Shown: positions 51,637-60,649 of the stretch, piece after piece
How positions within the stretch are numbered: the stretch's first letter is position 1
Layout: each line of letters starts with the position of its first letter
From: Bradyrhizobium sp.
GTDB taxonomy: Bacteria > Pseudomonadota > Alphaproteobacteria > Rhizobiales > Xanthobacteraceae
Direction: 5' to 3'
Length of the DNA stretch: 64,000 nt
Assembly: GCF_030646015.1 (NCBI RefSeq)
Contig: NZ_JAUSLT010000128.1
Coordinates: 1-64,000, forward strand
Translations under genes and position numbers: made by a program
The notes under the pieces: generated by a model
The model's database searches: none
The model's input: only the letters and a program-made list of their open reading frames with translations
What the model was told of the DNA's origin: nothing

Positions 51637-52418
51637 CTCCCGCTGAACGAATTATAGCCCTGGTCTTCCCAGAAGCCGCCCTTGTAGTCGTTGGTGACTT
51701 CCATCGAGACCACGTATTTCGGATTCTTGAAGCCGAGCTTGGTCGGCACCCGGATCTTCATCGGGAAGCCATAGGCCCGCGGCAAAATTTCGTCGCCGAA
51801 CTTGAAGGTCATCTGGGTCTGCGGATGCAGCGCGGTGGCCATGTCGAGCGGTGAGTTGTAGCCTTCCGCATCGGCGCACTGGAACCAGCAATATCTGGCG
51901 CGGCTGTCGGCGCCGATTATTTTGAGGAAATCGCGCAGCGGCGTGCCGGTCCAGCTTCCGATCGCGCTCCAGCCCTCGACGCAGATATGGCGCGTCACCT
52001 GCTTGACCTGCGGCAGCTTGTAGAGCTCCTCCAGTGTCCAGGATTTCTTGTTGTCGACGAGGCCGCGCACCTCGAGCTTCCACTCCTTGCCGTCGATGGT
52101 GGGAGCGTCGTCCAGCGCGTAATAGGCGTTGAACGGGAACGGCTTTGTAATGGCGCTTTCCGGGAAGGTCGGCGCCAGCGCGTTGGGATTGAAGATCGCG
52201 GCCTGCACGCCGTCATTGAATTTCGAAATCTGCTTCAGCATCGACTCGGCCGAAAAACTGTCGGTCACGTCGCAGCCGGTCAACAGCGTCAGCGCGCCGA
52301 GGCTGGCGCCGCCGGCGATGAAACGCCGCCGCGCCAGATCGGGCATCACCCTTGTGGCGTCCCTGACCAGCAACTGCTTGTCGACGCCGGGGATCAGAAG
52401 CGAGCGAAGTCGGCCCAT
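51633..52418 (-). CDS. molybdopterin-dependent oxidoreductase (YedY/MsrP-like), Tat lipoprotein-like
   Basis: A 261-residue sulfite-oxidase-fold protein. Twin arginines in RRRFIAGGASLG (30-33) are followed by LTLLTGCD, so Tat export with possible lipid attachment at Cys49. The molybdenum ligand is Cys146 in HICVEGWSAIGSWTG. AFGFPMKIRVPTKLGFKNPKYV-like C-terminal residues bind molybdopterin. Directly downstream of a cytochrome b gene (24 bp apart), so the two probably form a periplasmic oxidoreductase with a membrane electron donor, comparable to but not identical with MsrPQ. The substrate is unknown. Confidence 0.9.
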   Translation of the reverse strand: MGRLRSLLIPGVDKQLLVRDATRVMPDLARRRFIAGGASLGALTLLTGCDVTDSFSAESMLKQISKFNDGVQAAIFNPNALAPTFPESAITKPFPFNAYYALDDAPTIDGKEWKLEVRGLVDNKKSWTLEELYKLPQVKQVTRHICVEGWSAIGSWTGTPLRDFLKIIGADSRARYCWFQCADAEGYNSPLDMATALHPQTQMTFKFGDEILPRAYGFPMKIRVPTKLGFKNPKYVVSMEVTNDYKGGFWEDQGYNSFSGS

Positions 52419-52442
52419 GACGTATCCTCCTCGAAAATGTGT

Positions 52443-53075
52443 TCAGCGACCGATGATCATGGCGCGCAGGCTTTTCGGCACCAGCAGCGCCAGCGCGACG
52501 TGCACCACCAGAAATGCGACGATCGCCGCCATGCAGAAGAAGTGGACGTAGCGCGCGAAATCATAACCACCGAACAGTGCCGTCAGATATTGCAGCTGCA
52601 CCGGCTTCCAGATCGCCAGGCCCGACAGCACCACAAGGATGCCGACCACGATGATCCCGGCATAGAGCAGCTTCTGGACGTAATTGTATTTTGTCAGGTC
52701 GGCATGCGAGAGCTTGCCGGTCAGTGCAGCCCTGGTATCGGCGATCACGCCCTCCGGCGTGATCGGCAGCAGCTTCTTGCGGAAACGGCCGGTGGCGAGA
52801 CCCAGCGCGAGGTAGACGAGGCCGTTGACCATCAGCAGCCACATCGCCGCGAAATGCCAGAGCAGCGCGCCGCCGAGCCAGCCGCCCAGCGTAATCGACT
52901 TCGAGAACGTGAAGTCGAACAGCGGCGAGGCGTTGTAGATCTGCCAGCCCGACATGATCATCAGCACCATCGCCACCGCGTTGATCCAGTGCACGGTGCG
53001 GACCCAGGCCGGCTGGATGACCTTTGTCGATGTGGCGGCGGCAGTGGGCTGTTCGTTGACGGCGAGGCTGGACAT
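52443..53075 (-). CDS. cytochrome b561/b6-like membrane subunit
   Basis: A 210-residue protein with four helices. HWINAVAMVLMIMSGWQIYNA, LLWHFAAMWLLMVNGLVYLALGL, LLYAGIIVVGILVVLSGLAIW and FARYVHFFCMAAIVAFLVVHVALAL each carry His candidates for two b-haems. It is the expected electron partner of the adjacent YedY-like protein. A C-terminal VPKSLRAMIIGR is cytoplasmic. The upstream terminator at 53197-53226 separates it from the fasciclin gene, so it should have its own promoter in 53076-53196. Confidence 0.88.
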   Translation of the reverse strand: MSSLAVNEQPTAAATSTKVIQPAWVRTVHWINAVAMVLMIMSGWQIYNASPLFDFTFSKSITLGGWLGGALLWHFAAMWLLMVNGLVYLALGLATGRFRKKLLPITPEGVIADTRAALTGKLSHADLTKYNYVQKLLYAGIIVVGILVVLSGLAIWKPVQLQYLTALFGGYDFARYVHFFCMAAIVAFLVVHVALALLVPKSLRAMIIGR

Positions 53076-53196
53076 GATGATTCCCCTGGCTTTTCCTGTG
53101 CTAAAGGGAGGCCGATACAGGTTTATACGCCGGTTACAGGCGGTTCGTTACTGCCAAGGCGCTATCAGGTTGATGCCTGGAGCCTATGGCGGTCAC

Positions 53197-53226
53197 AAAA
53201 AAGCGAGCCGGGTTGCCCCGGCTCGC
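53197..53226 (-). terminator. rho-independent terminator of the fasciclin gene
   Basis: A perfect 10-bp stem GCGAGCCGGG (53203-53212) and CCCGGCTCGC (53217-53226) with a TTGC loop, followed on the minus strand by six T (complement of 53197-53202). It lies 45 bp past the fasciclin stop. Confidence 0.92.
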
Positions 53227-53270
53227 TCCTCCGTCGCGCATCCTGTCCGGGGCGGGGCAGGCGCGGACTG

Positions 53271-53858
53271 TTACGACGCCGGCATCAGGACGGTGTCGAC
53301 CACGTGGATCACGCCGTTTGACTGATTGACGTTCGCGATCGTTACCATCGAGGTGCCGCCCTTGGCGTCGACGATCCAGACCTTGCCGTCCTTCAGCTTG
53401 ACCGACAGCTCTTCGCCTTCGACGGTCTTGAGCTTCTTGCCGTCGGTCAGGCTGGCGGCATCCATCTTCCCGGCTACCACGTGGTAGGTCAGGATCTTGG
53501 TCAGGGTCGCCTTGTTCTCGGGCTTCACCAAGGTGTCGACGGTGCCGGCCGGCAGCTTGCCGAACGCCGCATTGGTAGGCGCGAACACGGTGAACGGGCC
53601 CTTGCTCTGCAGGGTATCGACCAGACCGGCGGCCTTCACCGCGGCCACCAGCGTGGTGTGATCCTTGGAGTTGACGGCGTTCTCGACGATGTTCTTCGAG
53701 GGGAACATCGCGGCGCCACCGACCATCACGGTCTTCTCGCCGGACATTTCGCTCTTCATCATCTTCTTGTCTTCAGCGCTGGCGGACGCGATGACAACAG
53801 CGGTCAGGGCCAGGGCGCCGAAGGCGGCGGCGGAGAAAAGTGCAATACGCTTGGACAT
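53271..53858 (-). CDS. fasciclin (FAS1) domain protein
   Basis: A 195-residue exported protein. A signal peptide (MSKRIALFSAAAFGALALTA to ASASAE) precedes one FAS1 domain: VENAVNSKDHTTLVAAVKAAGLVDTL, the H1 motif GPFTVFAPTNAAFGKLP, the YH motif LTYHVVAGK and the H2 region SNGVIHVVDTVLMP. FAS1 proteins act in adhesion at the cell surface. ATG 53858 has GGGAGA upstream; a frame extending to 54044 would put 62 unrelated residues before the signal peptide. Confidence 0.95.
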   Translation of the reverse strand: MSKRIALFSAAAFGALALTAVVIASASAEDKKMMKSEMSGEKTVMVGGAAMFPSKNIVENAVNSKDHTTLVAAVKAAGLVDTLQSKGPFTVFAPTNAAFGKLPAGTVDTLVKPENKATLTKILTYHVVAGKMDAASLTDGKKLKTVEGEELSVKLKDGKVWIVDAKGGTSMVTIANVNQSNGVIHVVDTVLMPAS

Positions 53859-54055
53859 GGAAACGTCTCCCGATGATTGAGGTGACCGGCGGTTCGCCGG
53901 CGTTGAAGGGGCAACAACGACGCTTGCCCGGTTGGTCAGACTGCGTCGCCGTTGGGCCGAGTTACGGGAGGGCTTCGGGCGGGTTTCGATCAAAACTTTA
54001 TCGTGATGTCTGAAACTATTTTCGGCCCCATCCGTGGGGGGCATACGTCGCTGCG
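53859..54055. other. upstream region of the fasciclin gene
   Basis: About 200 bp with a small CCGGCGGTTCGCCGG hairpin at 53886-53900 but no gene. The promoter of the fasciclin gene should lie here; I see no confident consensus, including no GGAAC-N17-CGTT general-stress motif. Confidence 0.45.
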
Positions 54056-54204
54056 CCCCCTCTCCCGCTCTTGCGGGGGAGGGTTGGGGTGGGGGCGCTT
54101 CCGCGGGCGCAGTGCCTGTTGAGGCATTCCCCCACCCGCCGCGCTCCGGCGCGCAATTGCGCTGCCGAGCGCGTCGACCTCCCCCGCAAGCAAGCGGGAG
54201 AGGT
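54056..54204. repeat. G/C-rich palindromic element (CCCCCTCTCCCGCTC...GAGCGGGAGAGG type)
   Basis: CCTCTCCCGCTCTTGCGGGGGAGG at the left, CCTCCCCCGCAAGCAAGCGGGAGAGG at the right, and inner GGGTTGGGGTGGGGG and CCCCCACCCGCC arms. It separates the SDR and fasciclin genes. Confidence 0.8.
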
Positions 54205-54220
54205 AAGAAAGGCGCCGTGA

Positions 54221-54982
54221 CTAATCCCGGTTATTCGGCGTCTGAATGAATCCGCGATTATGCGTCGGGCTGATCAGGATTTCGTTGATGCAGACCCGCG
54301 GCGGCATGGAAGCTACGAAGGCGATGGTGCGGCCGCAATCCTCGGGCTGCAGCATCTTCGCCTGCTCGGCCTCGCTCGGCACCACCGGCCGCAGCTTCAG
54401 GATCGGGGTCGCGACCTCGCCGGGCGACAGGCAGCAGGCCCGCAGGCCGTTGACGCATTCATCCATGTTGAACGAATGGGTCAGCGCCAGCACCGCATGT
54501 TTTGTCGTGGTGTAGGCCGGCCCCGGCATTTTCGAGACGTGACGGCCCGCCCACGACGCCACGTTGATGATGCAGCCGTCCTTCTGCTTGCGCATCGCCG
54601 GCAACACCGCGCGCATGCAATACAGCACGCCGTTGAGATTGATCTCGACCAGTTTGTTCCAGCCGTCCAGTTCCATATCGGCCCAGCTGCGCTTCGGCAC
54701 ATTGATGCCGGCGCTGTTGACCAGGAGATCGATGCGGCCGTGCTTGGCAAGAATTTGTTCGGCGGCCTTGGTCACGTCATCGGACCGGCTGACATCGAGC
54801 GCGATCGCCTCGGCCTTGCCGCCGCTTGCGGCGATCTTCGCCACCACCGCATCCAGCGCATCCTTGCGGCGCCCCGAAACCACCACCGTCCAGCCATCCG
54901 CGGCAAGGGCTTCCGCACCGGCTTCGCCGATGCCGCTACCGCCGCCGGTCACCCAGGCTACGCGTTTCCCGTTATTTGACAT
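54221..54982 (-). CDS. SDR family NAD(P)-dependent oxidoreductase
   Basis: A 253-residue classical short-chain dehydrogenase. TGGGSGIGE (12-20) is the cofactor motif, NSAG 89-92, and the triad is Ser143, Tyr157 and Lys161 in SWAGRHVSKMPGPAYTTTK. SPGEVATPIL follows. The C-terminus (VCINEILISPTHNRGF) is of the usual type. Substrate unassigned. ATG 54982 is favoured because an earlier frame-compatible start at 55048 adds residues overlapping the divergent matB promoter region. Confidence 0.9.
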   Translation of the reverse strand: MSNNGKRVAWVTGGGSGIGEAGAEALAADGWTVVVSGRRKDALDAVVAKIAASGGKAEAIALDVSRSDDVTKAAEQILAKHGRIDLLVNSAGINVPKRSWADMELDGWNKLVEINLNGVLYCMRAVLPAMRKQKDGCIINVASWAGRHVSKMPGPAYTTTKHAVLALTHSFNMDECVNGLRACCLSPGEVATPILKLRPVVPSEAEQAKMLQPEDCGRTIAFVASMPPRVCINEILISPTHNRGFIQTPNNRD

Positions 54983-55068
54983 GCAAACTGTCTCCGTTGC
55001 TTTTTGAAGGGCGTTTTTGCTAATGCAGCGCTCAGACTGACCGGCCATCGCCCCTCAGGGAATGTTGC

Positions 55069-56595
55069 ATGAACACCACCGCCAACGCCAACCTGTTTTC
55101 CCGCCTGTTCGACGGCCTCGACGATCCCTCGCGCCTCGCGATCGAGACGCCCGACGGGCAGCACATCAGCTATGGCGACCTGATGGCCCGCGCCGGGCAG
55201 ATGGCGAATGTGCTGGTGTCCAGGGGCGTCAAGCCCGGCGACCGCGTTGCAGCGCAAACCGAGAAGTCGGTGGCGGGCCTGGTGCTCTATCTCGCCACCG
55301 TTCGCGCCGGCGCGGTCTATCTGCCGCTCAACACCGCCTATACGCTGAACGAACTGGAATATTTCATCGGCGACGCCGAGCCGTCGCTGGTGGTGTGCGA
55401 CCCCTCGAAGGCGGATGGCATCGGCGCGATCGCCGCAAAAGTCGGTGCCAGGGTCGAGACGCTGGGCGCCGATGGCCAGGGATCCCTGACGCAGGCCGCA
55501 GCCACGGTGACGGCGGAATTCGAAACCGTCGAGCGCGCCGACGACGATCTCGCCGCCATTCTCTACACCTCGGGCACCACGGGGCGCTCCAAGGGCGCGA
55601 TGCTGACGCACGACAATCTGGCGTCGAATTCGCTCTCGCTGGTCGATTACTGGCGCTTCACCGACAAGGACGTGCTGATCCACGCGCTGCCGATCTATCA
55701 CACCCACGGCCTGTTCGTGGCCAGCAACGTCACGCTGTTCGCGCGCGCCGCGATGATCTTCCTGCCGAAATTCGATCCGGAACTCATCATCAAGCTGATG
55801 GCGCGCGCCACGGTGATGATGGGCGTGCCGACGTTTTACACGCGACTGCTGCAAAGCCCGGCGCTGACCAAGGAGTCGACCAGGCATATGCGGCTGTTCG
55901 TTTCGGGCTCGGCGCCATTGCTTGCCGACACCCACCGCGAATGGGCTGCGCGCACCGGCCACGCCGTGCTGGAGCGCTACGGCATGACCGAGACCAACAT
56001 GAACACCTCAAACCCCTATGACGGCGATCGCGTGCCCGGGGCGGTCGGCCATGCGCTCCCCGGCGTGTCCGTGCGCGTCACCGATCCCGAAACCGGCAAG
56101 ATCCTGGGGCCGGAAACCATAGGGATGATCGAGGTCAAGGGCCCCAACGTGTTCAAGGGCTACTGGCGCATGCCCGAAAAGACAAAAGCCGAATTCCGCG
56201 ACGACGGGTTTTTCATCACCGGCGATCTCGGCAAGATCGACGCCAAGGGCTATGTGCACATTCTCGGCCGCGGCAAGGACCTGGTGATTTCAGGCGGTTT
56301 CAACGTCTACCCGAAGGAAATCGAGAGCGAGATCGACGCCATGCCGGGCGTGATCGAATCCGCCGTGATCGGCGTGCCGCACGCCGATTTCGGCGAGGGC
56401 GTCACCGCGGTGCTGGTGTGCGACAAGGGCGCCAAGATCGACGAAGCCTCGGTGCTGAAGGCGCTCGACGGCCGATTGGCAAAGTTCAAGATGCCGAAGC
56501 GGGTGATCGTGGTCGAGGAATTGCCCCGCAATGCCATGGGCAAGGTGCAGAAGAACATCTTGCGCGATACCTACGCGAAGATCTACGCGAAGTAA
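55069..56595 (+). CDS. matB: malonyl-CoA synthetase
   Basis: A 508-residue ANL-superfamily ligase that converts malonate (and often methylmalonate) plus CoA and ATP to the CoA ester. YTSGTTGRSKGAMLTHDN near 165 is the ATP loop, ALPIYHTHGLFVA and SGSAPLLADTHREW shape the malonate pocket, YGMTETNMNT is the A5 motif and the Lys in MGKVQKN the A10 motif. The sequence follows the Rhodopseudomonas palustris MatB that I remember almost throughout, including ERYGMTETNMNTSNPYDGDR. No matA (decarboxylase) is adjacent. Confidence 0.94.
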   Translation: MNTTANANLFSRLFDGLDDPSRLAIETPDGQHISYGDLMARAGQMANVLVSRGVKPGDRVAAQTEKSVAGLVLYLATVRAGAVYLPLNTAYTLNELEYFIGDAEPSLVVCDPSKADGIGAIAAKVGARVETLGADGQGSLTQAAATVTAEFETVERADDDLAAILYTSGTTGRSKGAMLTHDNLASNSLSLVDYWRFTDKDVLIHALPIYHTHGLFVASNVTLFARAAMIFLPKFDPELIIKLMARATVMMGVPTFYTRLLQSPALTKESTRHMRLFVSGSAPLLADTHREWAARTGHAVLERYGMTETNMNTSNPYDGDRVPGAVGHALPGVSVRVTDPETGKILGPETIGMIEVKGPNVFKGYWRMPEKTKAEFRDDGFFITGDLGKIDAKGYVHILGRGKDLVISGGFNVYPKEIESEIDAMPGVIESAVIGVPHADFGEGVTAVLVCDKGAKIDEASVLKALDGRLAKFKMPKRVIVVEELPRNAMGKVQKNILRDTYAKIYAK

Positions 56596-56597
56596 TT

Positions 56598-56721
56598 GTC
56601 GTCGCCCCTGCGAACGCAGGGGCCCATAATCCCGGTCATCTGTGGTGACGAGACGTCGTCCAACAGCATTCTCGAACGATGAATCACGCGGTATGGGTTC
56701 CTGCGTTCGCAGGAACGACGG
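56598..56721. repeat. palindromic repeat (GTCGTCGCCCCTGCGAACGCAGG family)
   Basis: GCCCCTGCGAACGCAGGGGCCCAT and ATGGGTTCCTGCGTTCGCAGGAACGACGG form inverted arms over a 60-bp centre. It lies between convergent matB and the TSUP gene. Confidence 0.8.
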
Positions 56722-56764
56722 GTTGAGGAAGCTGGCGTCTAGCGCCGTCCCCGCCTTGAGCACT

Positions 56765-57619
56765 TCACAGCAGGCTGATCACGAACCTTCCGCCGACGAT
56801 GAACAGATAGCACCCGAACGCCACCTCCAGCGTGCGCTTCGATACCGCATGGGCTGCCCTGACGCCGAGCGGCGCGGTCAGGAGGCTGGTCGGCATGACC
56901 AGCACGGCGCCGATCAGCGAGACATAGCCGAGCGCGAACGGCAGCTGAAGTGCTGCGACCTCGGGATAACGCATGGCGGCCGGCCAGCCGGCATAGACGT
57001 AGCCGAGCGCGCCGGGAATCGAGATCAGCACCGCCAGCGCCGAGGAGGTCGCGACCGCCTGCAGCAGCGGCCGGCCGTAAAACGTCAGCAGCAGATTGGA
57101 GAACAATCCGCCGCCGACCCCCATCAGCGTCGAGAGCAGGCCGACGACGAAGCCGTAGAGTTTCATCAGCGGCCCCTTCGGCAGGTCGTCGCCGAGCTTC
57201 CAGCCCTCGCGCGCCAGCAGCAGCCGCGTCGCGGCCGACCATGCCACCATCACGAACACGATCTTGAACAGCCGCTCCGGCGCGTAGCGCGCGGTCACAG
57301 CGCCGGCGATCACGCCTGTGAGCACCGGCAGCCACCATGCCCGGAGGATCTCAAGGTCCACCGTGCCCCTGACATGATGGGCGCGCCAGGCGCGGATCGA
57401 GGTCGGAATGATGATGGCGAGCGATGTCCCGATGCACAGCGGCATCCGCACTTCGAGAGGGACGCCGGCCAGCCGGAAGCATTCGTAAAATACCGGGACC
57501 AGGATGGCGCCACCGCCGATCCCGAACAGGCCGGCGAGGAAGCCCGACAGCGCGCCCACCGCCACCAATAAAAGCGCCAGTTCGGCAAGTTCCGAGACAC
57601 CAAGCCCGCCGATTGCCAT
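56765..57619 (-). CDS. TSUP (TauE/SafE) family permease
   Basis: A 284-residue protein with about eight transmembrane helices. The signature pair is LSGFLAGLFGIGGGAILVP near residue 25 and STLMGVGGGLFSNLLLTFYG near 160. TSUP proteins export sulfite, sulfoacetate or related anions, or take up small anions; the substrate here is unknown. The N-terminus (MAIGGLGVSELAELALLLVAVGA) is normal. It faces away from the sdh operon. Confidence 0.92.
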   Translation of the reverse strand: MAIGGLGVSELAELALLLVAVGALSGFLAGLFGIGGGAILVPVFYECFRLAGVPLEVRMPLCIGTSLAIIIPTSIRAWRAHHVRGTVDLEILRAWWLPVLTGVIAGAVTARYAPERLFKIVFVMVAWSAATRLLLAREGWKLGDDLPKGPLMKLYGFVVGLLSTLMGVGGGLFSNLLLTFYGRPLLQAVATSSALAVLISIPGALGYVYAGWPAAMRYPEVAALQLPFALGYVSLIGAVLVMPTSLLTAPLGVRAAHAVSKRTLEVAFGCYLFIVGGRFVISLL

Positions 57620-57862
57620 CTCTGGTTCCTTTGCCTCGCGGCCCGCCTGCGCGCGTTCATGAATCGTGCTTCAGGTATACCAGCCACCAGCAGCCGCAGA
57701 CCTTGTCAACGGCCACAATTGCAGGGCACATCCATAGGTGTGAATCACGGTTCGCAATTGGCGATTTTCGTCGTTGCGCTCATTGTTTCGAGTTCGTAAA
57801 TAGAATTTGTCTATCGCGATCCACGAAGGGCCTCGCAGCCCGCCAACCCATCAAAGCCGCCG

Positions 57863-58261
57863 ATGACCGCCAGGATCGAACGACCGCTTTCGCCCCATTT
57901 GCAGACCTACCGCTGGACCCTGACGATGGCGCTGTCCATCGTGCACCGTGCCACCGGCGTGGCGCTGTATTTCGGTACCCTGTTGCTGGCGTGGTGGCTG
58001 ATTGCGGCGGCCTCCGGCCCCGGCGCCTACGCCAATGTGCAGGCCTTTACCGGCAGCATCATCGGCAAGCTGATCGTGTTCGGCTACACATGGGCGCTGA
58101 TGCATCATCTGCTTTCCGGCCTGCGGCATCTGGTCTGGGACCTCGGCTACGGTTTCAAGGCCAACGAGCGTGAAGCGATGACCTGGGGCGCGCTGATCGG
58201 CGGCATTTCGCTGACCGTGCTGGTGTGGATCGCCGCCTATGCGATCGGAGGCGGACGATGA
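57863..58261 (+). CDS. sdhC: succinate dehydrogenase cytochrome b556 subunit
   Basis: A 132-residue membrane anchor of complex II. The family signature is RPLSPHLQTYRWTLTMALSIVHRATGVAL, with Ser and Arg at the quinone site, and the haem ligand His84 in HHLLSGLRHLVWD. Three helices follow. The stop overlaps the sdhD start (ATGA). A 243-bp gap upstream should contain the operon promoter. Confidence 0.96.
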   Translation: MTARIERPLSPHLQTYRWTLTMALSIVHRATGVALYFGTLLLAWWLIAAASGPGAYANVQAFTGSIIGKLIVFGYTWALMHHLLSGLRHLVWDLGYGFKANEREAMTWGALIGGISLTVLVWIAAYAIGGGR

Positions 58262-58656
58262 GCGTGCCCAAGTCTCCCTCGATGCGCACGCCGCTGGCGC
58301 GCGTCCGCAGCCTCGGCTCCTCGCATTCCGGCACTTCCGATTTCTGGCGGCAGCGCCTTACCGCTGTCGCGATGACCGTGCTGATCGTGCCTGTCATCGT
58401 GGTGGTCTTGATGCTGATCGGCAGCAACCAGGCGGGTGCCAAGCAAATCTTCAGCTCGCTGCCCATCGCGATCATCATGCTGCTCTTCATCGTCGCCAGT
58501 GCCTGGCACATGAAGATCGGCATGCAGGTCGTGATCGAAGACTACGTGCACAATGAGAAGATCAAGCTCGCCAGCGTGATGGCCAATAATTTCTTCTGTA
58601 TCGCGGTGGCGCTCGCCTCAATTTACGCGATACTCAAAATGTCATCGGGAGTGTAA
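58258..58656 (+). CDS. sdhD: succinate dehydrogenase hydrophobic membrane anchor subunit
   Basis: A 132-residue anchor with three helices: WRQRLTAVAMTVLIVPVIVVVLMLIG, IAIIMLLFIVASAWHMKIGMQVVIEDYVHNE (holding the His-x4-Asp-Tyr-type quinone/haem residues) and NFFCIAVALASIYAIL. The sdhC-sdhD ATGA overlap and 3-bp gap to sdhA show one operon. ATG 58258 is chosen over a start 11 codons earlier. Confidence 0.94.
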   Translation: MSVPKSPSMRTPLARVRSLGSSHSGTSDFWRQRLTAVAMTVLIVPVIVVVLMLIGSNQAGAKQIFSSLPIAIIMLLFIVASAWHMKIGMQVVIEDYVHNEKIKLASVMANNFFCIAVALASIYAILKMSSGV

Positions 58657-58659
58657 CCC

Positions 58660-60495
58660 ATGGCTTCCAAAGATTCGGCCGCTGAAGGTAACGGCAAGGC
58701 CACCAACGGAAAAGCCTATCCGATCGAAGACCACACCTATGACGTCGTCGTGGTCGGTGCCGGCGGCGCAGGCCTGCGCGCCGTGGTCGGCTGCAGCGAG
58801 GCCGGCCTGCGCACCGCCTGCATCACCAAGGTATTTCCGACCCGCTCCCACACGGTCGCCGCCCAGGGCGGCATTTCGGCGGCGCTCGGCAACATGCACG
58901 AGGACAACTGGCGCTGGCATATGTACGACACCGTCAAGGGGTCGGACTGGCTGGGCGACCAGGACGCCATCGAATACATGGTGCGCAACGCGCCCGAGGC
59001 GGTCTACGAGCTCGAACACTGGGGCGTGCCGTTCTCGCGCACCGAAGACGGCAAGATCTACCAGCGGCCGTTCGGCGGCATGACGCTGGACTACGGCAAG
59101 GGCCAGGCGCAGCGCACCTGCGCCGCCGCCGACCGCACCGGCCATGCCATGCTGCACACCATGTACGGCCAGGCGCTGCGCCATGCCGCGGAATTCTACA
59201 TCGAATTCTTCGCCATCGACCTGATCATGGACGACCAGGGCGCCTGCCGCGGCGTGATCGCGCTGAAACTCGACGACGGCACGCTGCATCGCTTTCGCGC
59301 GCAGACGACGATCCTCGCGACCGGCGGCTATGGCCGCGCCTATGCCTCCTGCACCTCGGCGCATACCTGCACCGGCGACGGCGGCGGCATGGTGCTGCGG
59401 GCCGGGCTGCCGCTGCAGGACATGGAATTCGTCCAGTTCCATCCGACCGGGATTTACGGCGCCGGCTGCCTCGTCACCGAGGGCGCGCGCGGCGAGGGCG
59501 GCTATCTCGTCAATTCCGAGGGCGAGCGTTTCATGGAGCGCTATGCGCCGTCGGCCAAGGACCTCGCCTCGCGCGACGTGGTCTCGCGCTCGATGACCAT
59601 CGAGATCCGCGAAGGCCGCGGCGTCGGCAAGAAGAAGGATCACATCTACCTGCACCTCGACCATCTCGATCCCAAGGTGCTGCAGGAGCGGCTGCCGGGC
59701 ATCTCCGAATCGGCCAAGATCTTCGCCAATGTCGACGTCACCCGCGAGCCGATCCCGATCACGCCGACGGTGCACTACAACATGGGCGGCATTCCCACCA
59801 ATTATCACGGCGAAGTGCTGACCAAGAAGGACGGCGACGACAATGCCACCGTGCCCGGCCTGATGGCGCTCGGGGAGGCCGCCTGCGTCTCCGTGCATGG
59901 CGCCAACCGGCTCGGCTCCAATTCGCTGATCGATCTCGTGGTGTTCGGCCGCGCCGCGGCGCTGCGCTGCGCCGAGAAGCTGACGCCCAACGCCAGCCAG
60001 CCGGAATTGCCTGTCGGCTCCGCCGACAAGGCGCTGGGACGGCTCGACCACTTCCGCCACGCCTCCGGCGGGACGCCCACGGCAAAACTGCGCGACAGCA
60101 TGCAGCATGTGATGCAGAATAACTGCGCCGTGTTCCGCACCGGCGAGATCCTGACCGAGGGCCAGAACCTGATTCACAAGGTGCACGGCGGCATCGGCGA
60201 CATCTCGACGACCGACCGTTCGCTGACCTGGAATTCCGACCTGGTCGAAACCATGGAATTCGACAATCTGATCGTGCAGGCGGTGGTGACGATGGATTCG
60301 GCCGCCAACCGCTCGGAAAGCCGCGGCGCCCATGCCCGCGAGGATTTTCCGGACCGCGACGACAAGAACTGGATGAAGCACACGCTGGCCTGGATCGACG
60401 ACGGCGGCAAAACCGCGATCGATTACCGCCCGGTGCACGACTACACGATGACCAACGACGTTCAGTACATCCCGCCGAAGGCGCGGGTGTATTGA
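58660..60495 (+). CDS. sdhA: succinate dehydrogenase flavoprotein subunit
   Basis: A 611-residue catalytic subunit of complex II and of the TCA cycle. The FAD dinucleotide fold is [16 protein letters not shown] near 29, His64 in [10 protein letters not shown] is the likely covalent FAD site, and [21 protein letters not shown] plus [18 protein letters not shown] are substrate and FAD contacts. Length is typical. It follows sdhD by 3 bp; sdhB follows only after a palindromic repeat of about 120 bp. Confidence 0.98.
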   Translation: MASKDSAAEGNGKATNGKAYPIEDHTYDVVVVGAGGAGLRAVVGCSEAGLRTACITKVFPTRSHTVAAQGGISAALGNMHEDNWRWHMYDTVKGSDWLGDQDAIEYMVRNAPEAVYELEHWGVPFSRTEDGKIYQRPFGGMTLDYGKGQAQRTCAAADRTGHAMLHTMYGQALRHAAEFYIEFFAIDLIMDDQGACRGVIALKLDDGTLHRFRAQTTILATGGYGRAYASCTSAHTCTGDGGGMVLRAGLPLQDMEFVQFHPTGIYGAGCLVTEGARGEGGYLVNSEGERFMERYAPSAKDLASRDVVSRSMTIEIREGRGVGKKKDHIYLHLDHLDPKVLQERLPGISESAKIFANVDVTREPIPITPTVHYNMGGIPTNYHGEVLTKKDGDDNATVPGLMALGEAACVSVHGANRLGSNSLIDLVVFGRAAALRCAEKLTPNASQPELPVGSADKALGRLDHFRHASGGTPTAKLRDSMQHVMQNNCAVFRTGEILTEGQNLIHKVHGGIGDISTTDRSLTWNSDLVETMEFDNLIVQAVVTMDSAANRSESRGAHAREDFPDRDDKNWMKHTLAWIDDGGKTAIDYRPVHDYTMTNDVQYIPPKARVY

Positions 60496-60513
60496 GCAAC
60501 AACAACCCCAGCC

Positions 60514-60636
60514 CGTCATTCCGGGGCGCGAGCGAAGCGAGCGAGTCCGGAATCCATAACCACGACGGGGAGTATGGATTCCGGGCCTGCGCCTCAGGTC
60601 GGCAATAGCCGACCGATGGCGCATCCCGGAATGACG
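60514..60636. repeat. dispersed palindromic repeat (CGTCATTCCGGG family), copy 2, inside the sdh operon
   Basis: CGTCATTCCGGGGCGCGAGCG...GGAATCCATAACCACGACGGGGAGTATGGATTCCGGG...GGTCGGCAATAGCCGACC...CATCCCGGAATGACG: the inverse of the copy at 7012-7154. It separates sdhA from sdhB, leaving 13 bp before the sdhB start codon. Confidence 0.9.
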
Positions 60637-60649
60637 AAAGGCTAGAGAA

